Notes under the pieces: generated by a model
Seen by the model: only the letters and a program-made list of their open reading frames with translations
The model's database searches: none
What the model was told of the DNA's origin: nothing
Position numbers and translations under genes: made by a program
Shown: positions 42,870-52,002 of the stretch, piece after piece
How positions within the stretch are numbered: position 1 is the first letter of the stretch
How the letters are laid out: every line of letters begins with the position of its first letter
DNA from: Streptomyces sp. HNM0575
GTDB lineage: Bacteria; Actinomycetota; Actinomycetes; Streptomycetales; Streptomycetaceae
Reading direction: 5' to 3'
DNA length: 64,000 nucleotides
NCBI RefSeq assembly: GCF_012726265.1
Contig: NZ_JAASAG010000005.1
Span: 310,001-374,000, forward strand

Positions 42870-42894
42870 CAGGGCGGTTGACGACGCTGCGGGC

Positions 42895-44352
42895 ATGCGA
42901 ACACACACCCTGCCGCCGGACCGCCCGCCCGCGGACTCCCTGCCCGCCCGTCGCCCGCTGCCTCTGCCGCGAGAGGAGGCGGGCCCCGCCTCGGCGGTGC
43001 TCGACATAGTCGTGCCCGTGTACAACGAGGAGCGCACCCTGGAGGCGTCCACGAGACGCCTCCACACCTACCTCACCAGCCACTTCCCATACGGCTTCCG
43101 CATCACGATCGCCGACAACGCCAGCACGGACGGCACCGGGCGCATCGCCGCGCGGCTGGCGGCCGAACTGGACGAAGTCGTCGCCGTACGCCTGGAGATG
43201 AAGGGCCGGGGGCGGGCGCTGCACACCGTGTGGAGCCGTTCCGGGGCGCCGGTACGCGCCTATCTCGACGTCGACCTGTCCACCGACCTCAACGCGCTGC
43301 TGCCGCTGGTCGCACCGCTGATCTCCGGACACTCCGACCTGTCCGTCGGGACCCGCCTGGCATGCGGTTCGCGAGTGGTGCGCGGCCCGAAGAGGGAGCT
43401 GATCTCCCGTTCGTACAACCTGATCCTCCGCGGCTCCCTCTCCACCCGCTTCTCCGACGCCCAGTGCGGCTTCAAGGCCGTACGCGGGGACGTCGCGGAC
43501 CGGCTGCTGCCGCTCGTGGAGGACACCGGGTGGTTCTTCGACACCGAACTGCTCGTGCTCGCCGAGCGCGCCGGGCTGCGCATCCACGAGGTCCCCGTCG
43601 ACTGGGTCGACGACCCCGACAGCCGCGTGGATCTCCTGCGCACGGCACTGGCCGACCTGCGCGGCGTCTGGCGCGTGGGACGTGCGCTGGTGACGGGAGC
43701 GCTGCCCCTCTCACGGGTGCAGCGGCCCTTCGGGGACGACCCGCGCGACCGTGCGCTGCGCGGAGTGCCGAACGGCCTCGCCCGCCAGCTGGTCGGCTTC
43801 TGCGTGGTGGGCGCGCTCAGCACGCTCGCCTACCTGGCGCTCTACTCACTGCTGCGTCTCGGACTCGGCGCGCAGTACGCCAACGCGCTCGCGCTGCTGC
43901 TGACCGCGCTCGGCAACACGGCGGCCAACCGGCGGCACACCTTCCGGGTCCGTGGACGCAACGGCCTCATACGGCACCAGGCGCAGGGGCTGCTCGTCTT
44001 CGCGATCGGGCTTGCGCTCACGAGCGGTTCGCTCGCCGCCCTCGACACGGCCGCTCCACACCCGCCGCACAGCGCGGAACTCGCGGTGCTCATCGTCGCC
44101 AACCTCGCCGCGACGCTGCTGCGCTTCCTGCTCTTCCGCACCTGGGTCTTCGCGGGGGAGGACGAGGAGGCACCGCCGGACGCACGAGCCGACCCACACC
44201 CGGACCCGGCCGCGGACGGCGGTGCGCCACCGGAACCCCACCGCGCCGCTCCATCGGAATCGGAATCGCACCGCGCCGCGCCACCGCACGGCGAACCACT
44301 CGACCAACTCGGCGCGGACGAGGCCCTCTTCACGGAACGGACCACCGAATGA
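42895..44352 (+). CDS. GT2 polyprenyl-phosphate glycosyltransferase fused to a GtrA domain
   Basis: A 485-residue protein. Residues about 30-270 form a family 2 glycosyltransferase (LDIVVPVYNEERTLEAS, ADNASTDGTGRIA, YLDVDLSTDLNALLPLV, DAQCGFKAV) like dolichol-phosphate mannose synthases. Residues 300-430 form a GtrA-type four-helix membrane domain. The Asp/Pro/His-rich tail is disordered. It should transfer a sugar from a nucleotide donor to polyprenyl phosphate and flip or anchor it for the next enzyme. The ATG at 42895 is used rather than upstream ATGs inside the kinase gene. It overlaps the next gene by 4 bp. Confidence 0.88.
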   Translation: MRTHTLPPDRPPADSLPARRPLPLPREEAGPASAVLDIVVPVYNEERTLEASTRRLHTYLTSHFPYGFRITIADNASTDGTGRIAARLAAELDEVVAVRLEMKGRGRALHTVWSRSGAPVRAYLDVDLSTDLNALLPLVAPLISGHSDLSVGTRLACGSRVVRGPKRELISRSYNLILRGSLSTRFSDAQCGFKAVRGDVADRLLPLVEDTGWFFDTELLVLAERAGLRIHEVPVDWVDDPDSRVDLLRTALADLRGVWRVGRALVTGALPLSRVQRPFGDDPRDRALRGVPNGLARQLVGFCVVGALSTLAYLALYSLLRLGLGAQYANALALLLTALGNTAANRRHTFRVRGRNGLIRHQAQGLLVFAIGLALTSGSLAALDTAAPHPPHSAELAVLIVANLAATLLRFLLFRTWVFAGEDEEAPPDARADPHPDPAADGGAPPEPHRAAPSESESHRAAPPHGEPLDQLGADEALFTERTTE

Positions 44353-46451
44353 CCACCGTCGCACGCTCCTTCACCCCGTTCGGCAGGACGGCCGCCCGGG
44401 CCCGGCCGGACCGTCCCCGCTGGGAGCGGCCGGGCTACTGGGCGCTGCTCGCGGTCACGGCGGTCCTCTTCCTCTACGGCCTGGGCGCCTCCGGATACGC
44501 CAACTCCTTCTACTCGGCGGCCGTTCAGGCCGGCAGCGAGAGCTGGAAGGCCTTCCTCTTCGGATCCCTCGACTCCCACGACGTGATCACCGTGGACAAG
44601 CCTCCGGCGGCGCTGTGGCCGATGGCCCTGTCCGTGCGGCTGTTCGGGCTCGGTGCCTGGCAGGTCCTCGTGCCGCAGGCGCTGATGGGCGTTGCCACGG
44701 TCGCGGTGCTGTACGCGGCCGTACGGCGCTGGTTCGGCCCCGCCGCCGGACTGCTCGCGGGCGGGCTGATGGCGGTCACGCCGGTCGCGGCGCTGATGTT
44801 CCGCTTCAACAACCCCGACGCGCTGCTGTGTCTGCTGACCGTGTGCGCCGTGTACTGCCTGCTTCGCGCCGTGGAGGACACCCGCAGCAGGTGGCTGCTG
44901 CTGTGCGGCGTCGCACTCGGGCTCGGCTTCCTCGTCAAGACGTTGCAGGCGTGGCTGATCGTGCCGCCGCTGGTGGCCGTTCATCTCGCCTGTGCCCGGC
45001 CGCCTTTGCTCGTCCGCGTCAAGCATCTTCTGCTGGCCGGGCTGGTGATGCTGACGACGTGCGGCTGGTGGGTCGCCCTCGTCGAGCTGTGGCCCGCCGG
45101 CTCCCGCCCGTACATCGGGGGTTCCCAGAGCAACAGCTTTCTCGAACTGACCCTCGGCTACAACGGGTTGGGCCGCATCACCGGGAACGAGACCGGAAGC
45201 GTGGGACCGGGCGCGGGCGGGCCGGGAGGACCCGGCGGTGGCGGCGGTCCCGGAGGCGGCCCCTTCGGTCAGAGCGGCATCGGGCGGATGTTCAGCCAGA
45301 CGGCGGGCGGCCAGATCTCCTGGCTGCTGCCCGCGGCGCTCGTCCTGCTCGTTGCGGGGCTGGTCCTGACCCGTAAGGCGGCCCGAACGGACCCACAGCG
45401 CGCGGCACTTCTGGCGTGGGGCGGCTCGCTGCTGGTCACCGGGGCCGTGTTCAGCCTGATGTCGGGGATCTTCCACGACTACTACACGGTCGCCCTGGCT
45501 CCGTACACCGCCGCGGTCGTCGCCATCGGGGCGGTGCTGCTGTGGCGGCGGCGCACCGAGCGCGCCGCGTCCATCGTGCTGGCCGGCACTGTGGCCGTGA
45601 CGGCGGTGTGGTCCTACGTGCTGCTCGGGCGCGCCGCGGGCTGGCTGCCGTGGCTGAAGTGGGCGGTCCTCTGCGTCGGCATACTGGCCGCACTCGGAAC
45701 TGTGGTGATGGTCCTCCTGCCTCGCCGGGCCGTGCCGTTGGTGGCCGCGCTCGCGCTCGTGGCGTCACTCGCCGGTCCCGTGGCGTACACGCTGAGCACG
45801 GTCCGCACCCCGCATGCGGGAGCGATCGTGACCGCGGGTCCCTCGGTGGCGGGAGCCGGGCCCGGTGCGGGAGGTTTCGGCGGCCCGGACGGCAGGCCGG
45901 GGCAGTCACGAGCGCACGGGCTGCCGGACCGGGGGAGCCAACAGGCCGCCCGGCCCGGCGGGTTCCCGGCGGGCGCTCCCGGCATGCCCGGAGGGCAGGG
46001 GCGGCAGGGCGGTCCCGGGAACAAGTGGCCCGGCCGCGGTTCGGCGGGCGAGTGGAAGGGAGGCTTCCCCGGGGGCGGCGCGATGGGCGGACTGCTCAAC
46101 GGCCGGAAGGTCGGCAGCGCCGTCAAGGCCAAGCTGGCCGGGAACGCCGACCGGTACACCTGGGTCGCCGCCACCATCGGCGCGATGAACGGAGCCGGCT
46201 ACCAACTCGCCACCGGAGAGCCGGTGATGTCCGTCGGAGGCTTCAACGGCACCGATCCCGCGCCCACGTTGACGCAGTTCAAGGAGTACGTGCACGACGG
46301 GAGGATCCACTACTTCATCGGCGGCGACGGCCCGGCGGGCCCGGGCGGCAGGGGAGGCAACTCCGCCCGCCTCGTGAAGTGGGTCGAGAAGCACTACGCC
46401 AAGAAGACGATCGACGGCACGGTCCTCTACGACCTCACCGAGGAGAAGTGA
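44349..46451 (+). CDS. GT39/ArnT-like membrane glycosyltransferase
   Basis: A 700-residue multi-span membrane protein of the PMT/ArnT glycosyltransferase superfamily. The first extracytoplasmic loop contains NSFYSAAVQAGSESWKAFLFGSLD followed by DVITVDKPPAALW, with the acidic residues expected at the active site. Later segments and a C-terminal extracytoplasmic domain are joined by very Gly/Pro-rich linkers. It should use the lipid-linked sugar made by the upstream GT2-GtrA protein to glycosylate a surface protein or polymer outside the membrane. This two-component-plus-two-transferase order is common in actinomycetes; the acceptor is unknown. Confidence 0.88.
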   Translation: MTTVARSFTPFGRTAARARPDRPRWERPGYWALLAVTAVLFLYGLGASGYANSFYSAAVQAGSESWKAFLFGSLDSHDVITVDKPPAALWPMALSVRLFGLGAWQVLVPQALMGVATVAVLYAAVRRWFGPAAGLLAGGLMAVTPVAALMFRFNNPDALLCLLTVCAVYCLLRAVEDTRSRWLLLCGVALGLGFLVKTLQAWLIVPPLVAVHLACARPPLLVRVKHLLLAGLVMLTTCGWWVALVELWPAGSRPYIGGSQSNSFLELTLGYNGLGRITGNETGSVGPGAGGPGGPGGGGGPGGGPFGQSGIGRMFSQTAGGQISWLLPAALVLLVAGLVLTRKAARTDPQRAALLAWGGSLLVTGAVFSLMSGIFHDYYTVALAPYTAAVVAIGAVLLWRRRTERAASIVLAGTVAVTAVWSYVLLGRAAGWLPWLKWAVLCVGILAALGTVVMVLLPRRAVPLVAALALVASLAGPVAYTLSTVRTPHAGAIVTAGPSVAGAGPGAGGFGGPDGRPGQSRAHGLPDRGSQQAARPGGFPAGAPGMPGGQGRQGGPGNKWPGRGSAGEWKGGFPGGGAMGGLLNGRKVGSAVKAKLAGNADRYTWVAATIGAMNGAGYQLATGEPVMSVGGFNGTDPAPTLTQFKEYVHDGRIHYFIGGDGPAGPGGRGGNSARLVKWVEKHYAKKTIDGTVLYDLTEEK

Positions 46452-46545
46452 AGTGGCGCCGCCCGCACGGCCGTTCCGCGAGCCCCCGTCCGTGAGCCGC
46501 GGTCCGTGAGCCGCGGTCCGTGAGCCGCCGTCCGCCGGCGACCGG

Positions 46546-46596
46546 CCTGAAGGACCGTCAGGGTGCGCGGCCTATGAGGTGCCCTGACGGTTCAGG
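46546..46596. terminator. Hairpin between convergent glycosyltransferase and CDF genes
   Basis: CCTGAA plus CCGTCAGGG (46546-46563, with a 3-base bulge) pairs with CCCTGACGG plus TTCAGG (46582-46596). It includes the last codons of the CDF gene. Three copies of a GTCCGTGAGCCGCGG-type repeat precede it (46487-46535). Confidence 0.6.
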
Positions 46597-47612
46597 TCGC
46601 GGCTGAGGCGCTTCGCGTCCCGGCGGCCGGCGGCCCCGGCGTCCGTGATGTCGAGAAAGACATGATCGACCTCGCTCCAGCGGTCGAAGATGTCGCGCTT
46701 GATGCGCACGGCCACCTCCTCGACCTCCTCGCTGTCGGTTCCGGGTACGAGGTCGACCCGTGCCGCCAGCAGCGCCGAGTCGGGGCTGAGGCGCATGGTG
46801 AGCAGCGCGGTGACGGTGTCTATCTCGGACTGCTCAGTGAGGAAGGCGTGGATCTCCTGCTGGACCCGGCGGCCCAGCGCCTCGCCGACCAGCTGCCCGC
46901 GGGCGTCTCTTGCGAGGGTGTACGCGACGTAGACGAGGAGGAGCGCGATGGCCAGCGAGGCCGCCCCTTCCCAGACGGCGTCGCCGGTCGCCAGGTGCAG
47001 GAAGACGCCCGCCAGGGCGAGCAGGACACCGGTGACGGCGGCGCCGTCCTCGCCTATGACCGTACGGAGCGCGGGGTCGTCGCCGTCGCGCAGCTGGTTC
47101 AGGAATGAAGTGCCGTGCTCCGCGGCCTCGTTCCGGACCTGCCAGAGCGCCTTGACGAGGGACGCGCCTTCCACCAGTCCGGCGACGGCGAGAACGACGA
47201 CGGCGACGAGGTAGCCGCCCGAGGGCGGTCCGGACGAGCTGCTGAGGGCTTCGACGCCCTCGTAGAAGGAGAAGCAGCCGCCCATGACGAAGATGCCCAC
47301 TGCCGCGAGCAGGGACCAGAAGTAGCGTTCCTTGCCGTAGCCGAAGGGGTGCCTGCGGTCGGGGCGCTTCCTGCTCCGCTTGAGCGCTGCGAGCAGGAAC
47401 ACCTCGTTGAGGCTGTCGGCCACCGAGTGCGCGGCCTCGGACAGCAGCGCCGAGGAGCCGCTGACGATCCCGCCGGCGACCTTCGCCACGGCGATGAACA
47501 GGTTGGCCCCCATCGCCACGTAGACCGTGCCGCGGGTCTCTCCGTCCTGCGCTCCGGTGTCGCCCTCCGGGCCTGTGGTCGCCGTCGCTGTGGCGTCGTC
47601 GGGGGTGGCCAT
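46572..47612 (-). CDS. Cation diffusion facilitator (CDF) family transporter
   Basis: A 346-residue CDF protein. Segments with FIAVAKVAGGIVSGSSALLSEAAHSVADSLNEV (metal-site pattern HSxxD) and RRHPFGYGKERYFWSLLAA are characteristic. A cytoplasmic C-terminal domain has the acidic pattern expected for dimer and metal sensing. It exports divalent ions such as zinc, iron or manganese. The first 25 residues are a Thr/Ala/Glu-rich extension. It is monocistronic, between two unrelated loci. The 138 bases upstream (47613-47750) hold its promoter region, with nothing distinctive. Confidence 0.92.
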   Translation of the reverse strand: MATPDDATATATTGPEGDTGAQDGETRGTVYVAMGANLFIAVAKVAGGIVSGSSALLSEAAHSVADSLNEVFLLAALKRSRKRPDRRHPFGYGKERYFWSLLAAVGIFVMGGCFSFYEGVEALSSSSGPPSGGYLVAVVVLAVAGLVEGASLVKALWQVRNEAAEHGTSFLNQLRDGDDPALRTVIGEDGAAVTGVLLALAGVFLHLATGDAVWEGAASLAIALLLVYVAYTLARDARGQLVGEALGRRVQQEIHAFLTEQSEIDTVTALLTMRLSPDSALLAARVDLVPGTDSEEVEEVAVRIKRDIFDRWSEVDHVFLDITDAGAAGRRDAKRLSRDLNRQGTS

Positions 47613-47750
47613 GTACCTGCGGGTCCCTTCAATCGGCCGGGCGGAAACGGGCGTTGAGCCGGGTACCCGTATCCGGGCGGGGAACCCCGCGCTTCTCTTC
47701 GAGTGCCGGAGCCCCGGCGGTTCAGCGCCCCCAGGGGCCTCCCGCGGTGT

Positions 47751-48500
47751 TCAGCGCAGGGCCGAGCCCACGCTGAATCCGCCGTCGACGTCCAGGACTG
47801 CGCCGGTGATGTACGCCGCCTGCTCGTCGCACAGGAAGGCCGCGGCGTCGGCGATCTCGGCGGGGTGGCCGGCCCGCCGCACCGGGACGCTGCGGGAGAG
47901 CCGTTCGCGCGCGCGGCGGGGGAGCGCGGCCAGCATGGGCGTCTCGATGATCCCGGGGGAGATGACGTTCGAGGTGACGCCGTGCGCCGCACCCTCCAGC
48001 GCCACGGTCCGGGCCAGCCCGACGATGCCCGCCTTCGCCGCGGCGTAGTTGGCCTGGCCGAAGTTGCCGCGCCAGCACACCGAGGACAGGGAGAGGACGC
48101 GGCCGTACCTCTGGGCCTTCATCAGCGCGAACACCGCCCGCGTGCAGTGGAAGGCACCGCGCAGGCTCACGTCCACGGCGGTGTCCCATTCCTCTCCGGT
48201 CATGTGCTCCAGCCGGTTGTCGCGCAGCACACCGGCGTTGTTGACGAGCACGTCCACGCGCCCGAACGCGTCCACCGTGTCCGCCACCCACCGGTCGACC
48301 TGCCCCGCGTCGGTGACGTCCACGGTGCTCGGCCGGGCGAGCGGGACGCCGCAGAGCGCGGCGGTCTCGCCGGCGGCGGGACCCCGCACGTCGCCGACCG
48401 CGACCGCGGCGCCGTCGGCGGCGAACCGCTCGGCCATCGCCCGCCCGAGGCCCTGCCCGGCCCCGCTGATCATGACGACTCGGCCCGTGTACCGGCTCAT
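47751..48500 (-). CDS. Short-chain dehydrogenase/reductase of the aromatic-acid locus
   Basis: A 249-residue classical SDR: the SGAGQGLGRAMAERFA cofactor site, NNAGVLRD, catalytic YAAAKAG and the terminal GAVLDVDGGFSVG. It resembles 3-hydroxyacyl-CoA or 3-oxoacyl-ACP type reductases. Coupled by a 4-bp overlap behind enoyl-CoA hydratase and CoA ligase genes, it would oxidise the hydroxyacyl-CoA (beta-oxidative side-chain shortening) or an aldehyde product. It is the last gene of the operon. Confidence 0.87.
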   Translation of the reverse strand: MSRYTGRVVMISGAGQGLGRAMAERFAADGAAVAVGDVRGPAAGETAALCGVPLARPSTVDVTDAGQVDRWVADTVDAFGRVDVLVNNAGVLRDNRLEHMTGEEWDTAVDVSLRGAFHCTRAVFALMKAQRYGRVLSLSSVCWRGNFGQANYAAAKAGIVGLARTVALEGAAHGVTSNVISPGIIETPMLAALPRRARERLSRSVPVRRAGHPAEIADAAAFLCDEQAAYITGAVLDVDGGFSVGSALR

Positions 48501-49372
48501 CCGTCCCGCTCCAGGGCCGGCGTCCGCGCGGTGCCGTCGACGAAGCGGCGGAGCGTGGCCGCCAAGTCCGCTTCCTTGTCGCGCCAGTGCTCGGCGAACA
48601 CCTCCAACTCGTGTGCCGCCCGCGCCGCTTCGTCCGGCTGCTGCGGCCCACGGTCGAGCAGTCCTTTGACGTGGGCCGTCAAACCGGCGCCGACCGCGGC
48701 CAGTTGGCCGGCCACCGCCGCGACCTCGGGGAGGAACCGCGTGCGCGGCACGACCGAGTGGACGAAGCCGCATGCCACGAACGCCTCGGCGGGCAGCAGT
48801 TCGCCCGAGAGCATCAGCCGCCGGGCAAGCGGCTCGCCCACCTTGCGGGGCAGCCGTACGCTGGCGCCTCCCGCCGGCAGCAGGCCCTTGCGCACGTGCC
48901 CGTCGCCGATGAGGGTGCCCGCACGGGCGATCACCACGTCGCAGGCCAGGGCCAGTTCCAGGCCTCCGGCCACCACGTGCCCGTGCACCGCGGCGATCAC
49001 GGGCTTGGGCGAGCGTTCCACGCGGTCGAAGCAGCCCGAGACCGCGCGGAGGAACGGGCGCGGGTCCGCTTCGTCGTCAAGGGTGCGCAGCAGGTGGCGA
49101 AGGTCGGCGCCCGCGCAGAAGCCGGGCCCGTCACCGGCGATCACCACTGCGGCCGTGCGCTCGTCCCGGACCGCCGCCGCGACGGCCTCGTCGAGGGAGG
49201 CGACCAGAGACGGGTCGAGGGCGTTCCTCCGATGCGGCCTGCTGAGCCACAACCAGCGGACCGCCGCGTGCTGTTCGGTCCGCACCGATGCCGGTGCCGA
49301 TGCCCAAGCCGGTGCCGATGCCGCTGCCGGCTCCCGGTCCGCCGGGTCCAGGCGGTCGTCCGGCCGGTTCAC
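48497..49372 (-). CDS. Enoyl-CoA hydratase/isomerase family protein
   Basis: A 291-residue crotonase-fold protein. The oxyanion-hole segments are VVIAGDGPGFCAGADLRHLL and VHGHVVAGGLELALACDVVIA. The N-terminal 30 residues are a low-complexity Ala/Pro/Ser extension. In the context of an aryl-CoA ligase and a feruloyl-esterase-like protein it may be the hydratase/lyase that shortens the side chain of feruloyl- or coumaroyl-CoA. It overlaps both neighbours by 4 bp. Confidence 0.86.
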   Translation of the reverse strand: MNRPDDRLDPADREPAAASAPAWASAPASVRTEQHAAVRWLWLSRPHRRNALDPSLVASLDEAVAAAVRDERTAAVVIAGDGPGFCAGADLRHLLRTLDDEADPRPFLRAVSGCFDRVERSPKPVIAAVHGHVVAGGLELALACDVVIARAGTLIGDGHVRKGLLPAGGASVRLPRKVGEPLARRLMLSGELLPAEAFVACGFVHSVVPRTRFLPEVAAVAGQLAAVGAGLTAHVKGLLDRGPQQPDEAARAAHELEVFAEHWRDKEADLAATLRRFVDGTARTPALERDG

Positions 49373-51126
49373 GAACCGGCCGCTTCGAGTTCGGCGCGGC
49401 GGCGCTCGCGCAGCGCGTACCGCTGGATCTTCCCGCTCGGGGTCTTCGGCAGCGACTGTACGAAGTGGACGGTGCGGGGGTAGGCGTGCGCCGCGTATCC
49501 GCTCTTCACCTGCTGCCGCAGCTCCTCGGCCAGGGCCGGGGACGCGGCGGCGGGGTCACGGAGCACGACGTACGCCTCCAGCACCTCGCCGCGGACGGCG
49601 TCCGGTGCGGCGATCACCCCGGCTTCGGCCACGGCGGGATGGGTGACCAGCACGGACTCGACGTCGAACGGGCCGATCCGGTAGCCGGCCATGATGATGA
49701 CGTCGTCATCTCTGGCCTGGAAGCGGAAGTACCCGTCCTCGTCGACGCTGCCGACGTCGCCCGTCAGATACCAGCGCCCGTTCCCGGCGAACTTCTCCGC
49801 GGTGCGCCCGGGATCGTCCTCGTAGCCGCCGAACCAGGCCAGGGGGCTCCTGTGCAGGTCGAAGGCGATCCGCCCGGGCACGCCCGGCGGCGCCGGCTCG
49901 TCGCCGTCGCCGGACAGCACGGCGCCGGTCCAGCCCGGCATGACGTGGCCCATCGAGCCGGGCCGCGGCGGACGGTACGCGGCCGGGTGGTGATGGTTGT
50001 TGATGACCATGCCGGTCTCCGTCGTTCCGTAGTGGTCGTGGACGAGCACGCCCAGCGCCTGCCGCGCCCACTGATTGACCTCCGGGGTCAGCGGTTCGCC
50101 CGCCGAGGAGGCGCGGCGCAGCCGCAGGCCGTCGGGCACGGCGGCGTCCGATGTGCGCAGCGACCGGTAAACGGTGGGCGCCGCGGTGAAGTTGGTGACC
50201 CCGAGGCGGGAGAGCACCGCCCATGTCGTCGCGGGGGAGAAGCCCCCTCGCTGGAGCACGCTCGGGGCGCCCACGCAGAACGAGCCGATGATCCCGAAGT
50301 AGAGCCCGTAGCCCCAGCCCGGGTCGGCCGCGTTCCAGAAGACGTCGCCGGGCCGGACGTCCAGGCCGAACTCCTGGTAGGCGTGGAAGCTCGCCAGCGC
50401 GACGGCGGGCACCACGACGCCCTTGGGACTTCCGGTGGTGCCGGAGGTGTAGATCTGCACGACCGGAGCGCCGCCCCCGAGCCGGGCGGCGGGGAAGCCG
50501 GGCTGCTGCGCCGCGAGCAGCTCGTCGAATCGCAGGTCGGTCGCGTGGGCTGGGTCAGCTGGGTCCGCCGGGTGCGCCTGGTCCGTCTCCGTCTGCTCCG
50601 GGGTGCCGGTGACGATGATCCGCCACGGGACCGGTCCGGCCGAACCGCCAGGCTCCGGCCGGAGTTTGGGCCGCTGCGCCGGGTCGCAGACCACCACGGC
50701 CGCGGCGCTGTGCCGCAGCCGCATCGTCACCGCGGGTCCCGCGAACGCGGTGAACAGGGGCACATGCACGGCGCCGAGACGCCAGATGCCCAGCACGGCG
50801 GTCAGCAGCTCCGTGCTTTTGCCGAGCAGCGTGGCCACCCGGTCGCCGGGACGCACACCCAGCGCGGCGAGAGCGCTCGCGAACCGCTCGGAGGATTCCG
50901 CCAGTTCGCCGTACGTCACCGGGCGGAGGTCCAGCCCTGCGTGCGGGTCTTCGGGGTTCGCGTCTTCGGGGTCCGCCGGACCGGCCACCGTGTAGGCGAC
51001 CGCCGTCGCCGGGTGCCGGTCGCAGAGCAGACCGGCCACGCTCGTGCGCGAGTCGCCGTACATCGCGAGGAGTTCTCCGATCCGGTCCGCCGGATCATCG
51101 GTGGTCGTGCGGTGCACCAGTGGCAT
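49369..51126 (-). CDS. Acyl/aryl-CoA synthetase (AMP-binding)
   Basis: A 585-residue ANL enzyme with P-loop IYTSGTTGSPKGVVVP, HDHYGTTETGMVINN, the YLTGDVGSVDEDGYFRF motif and the lysine in LPKTPSGKIQRY. It resembles acetyl/propionyl and aryl-CoA ligases; the operon suggests a hydroxycinnamate or other aryl acid freed by the esterase at 52003-53754. It is the first gene of a three-gene operon controlled from a promoter bearing a 26-bp operator-like site also found upstream of the TetR and esterase genes. Confidence 0.88.
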   Translation of the reverse strand: MPLVHRTTTDDPADRIGELLAMYGDSRTSVAGLLCDRHPATAVAYTVAGPADPEDANPEDPHAGLDLRPVTYGELAESSERFASALAALGVRPGDRVATLLGKSTELLTAVLGIWRLGAVHVPLFTAFAGPAVTMRLRHSAAAVVVCDPAQRPKLRPEPGGSAGPVPWRIIVTGTPEQTETDQAHPADPADPAHATDLRFDELLAAQQPGFPAARLGGGAPVVQIYTSGTTGSPKGVVVPAVALASFHAYQEFGLDVRPGDVFWNAADPGWGYGLYFGIIGSFCVGAPSVLQRGGFSPATTWAVLSRLGVTNFTAAPTVYRSLRTSDAAVPDGLRLRRASSAGEPLTPEVNQWARQALGVLVHDHYGTTETGMVINNHHHPAAYRPPRPGSMGHVMPGWTGAVLSGDGDEPAPPGVPGRIAFDLHRSPLAWFGGYEDDPGRTAEKFAGNGRWYLTGDVGSVDEDGYFRFQARDDDVIIMAGYRIGPFDVESVLVTHPAVAEAGVIAAPDAVRGEVLEAYVVLRDPAAASPALAEELRQQVKSGYAAHAYPRTVHFVQSLPKTPSGKIQRYALRERRRAELEAAGS

Positions 51127-51176
51127 CGGCGTCGCTCCTCACACAGGCGGGTGTGTACCCGGCGGGCATGCGTGCA

Positions 51177-51202
51177 GGTACGCATCTGGATACGTTAGTA
51201 CC
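51177..51202. promoter_or_regulatory. TetR operator candidate 1 (upstream of the CoA ligase)
   Basis: A 26-bp element bounded by GGTAC and GTACC, with an inner GGATAC and TTAGTACC. Matching elements of the same length lie at 51919 and 53840. The likeness continues for about 15 bases beyond this element and the one at 53840 (TCGTA-TG-ACA). Confidence 0.7.
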
Positions 51203-51257
51203 ATGACTCGTACTGAACAAGGGTGTGACGGTCCCGCCGACGGCCTGAACGGCCGGG

Positions 51258-51893
51258 CTAGCGGGAGGTGTTGGTGAGTGCCGAAAGGACGAGTTCGCTC
51301 AGTTCCGTGTACGCCTCGCCGGAGGTCAGCCCGGTGCGGGTGAGCAGCTCGCCCTGCTGGATGCCGTCGACGAGGAGGCTGACCGACTCCCCGACGAACT
51401 CGGCGTGGATGCCGCGGAACCGGCCCGAGTCCACTCCCTCACGGATGAACTCCCGTACCCGCTGCGCCGACGCATGGGCGTTGAGCGCCCAGATCTCGAA
51501 CGTGGCGTCGTTGGCGACCATGTCCATGTGGCACGTACGCGACATCTTGCCCATGGCTTCGCCGACCGCGGCCAGATAGGCGGCGATCCGGTCGGCCGGA
51601 TCCGAGATCGTGGCGACGCGCTCCTCGATCCCGTCCGCAGCGTTCCGGAAGAACCGTTTGAAGACGGCCGTGACCAGGCGCTCCTTGCCCGAGGCGACGC
51701 CGTAGAGAGTCGACTTCGAGCATTGCAGCCGAGTGGCCAGCTCATCGACGGTGAGGTCGGCGAACCCCTCGGCGAGGATGAGCCCTTCGAGCCGGCCGAG
51801 CAGCTGTTCCCGTCTGGTCTCGTCGATCCGGCGCCGCCGCCCGCCAGGCCGTGCCCGCCGGGAGGCCAGCGCCGTCCGGGGGGACGTTGCCAT
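51258..51893 (-). CDS. TetR-family repressor
   Basis: A 211-residue regulator with an N-terminal helix-turn-helix domain (LEGLILAEGFADLTVDELATRLQCSKSTLYGVASGKERLV) and an all-helical ligand domain. It lies between the CoA-ligase operon and the esterase gene, all read leftward, and a shared 26-bp element occurs before all three promoters including its own. The likely inducer is an aromatic acid or its CoA ester. The N-terminal 20 residues are Arg-rich. Confidence 0.9.
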   Translation of the reverse strand: MATSPRTALASRRARPGGRRRRIDETRREQLLGRLEGLILAEGFADLTVDELATRLQCSKSTLYGVASGKERLVTAVFKRFFRNAADGIEERVATISDPADRIAAYLAAVGEAMGKMSRTCHMDMVANDATFEIWALNAHASAQRVREFIREGVDSGRFRGIHAEFVGESVSLLVDGIQQGELLTRTGLTSGEAYTELSELVLSALTNTSR

Positions 51894-51918
51894 GTGGTGA
51901 GCCTTTCGTGGGCCTGTA

Positions 51919-51944
51919 GGTACGGTGCAGGATACAGCGGTTCC
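51919..51944. promoter_or_regulatory. TetR operator candidate 2 (upstream of the TetR gene)
   Basis: GGTAC-N16-GTTCC with an inner GGATAC, the same 26-bp length as the sites at 51177 and 53840. It begins 26 bases upstream of the repressor start codon. Confidence 0.65.
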
Positions 51945-52002
51945 AGCGGCCGTACCGTCGGCCCGTTCGGCAACGCCCCCGGCGGTCGTCGGCGGCCCGG
52001 GG

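Noticed and set aside
47751..51126. Part of the alkaloid cluster (ligase, hydratase, SDR)
   Set aside because: It is 15 kb away beyond several unrelated modules and shares operator-like sites with a TetR gene and a secreted esterase, so it reads as an independent catabolic regulon.
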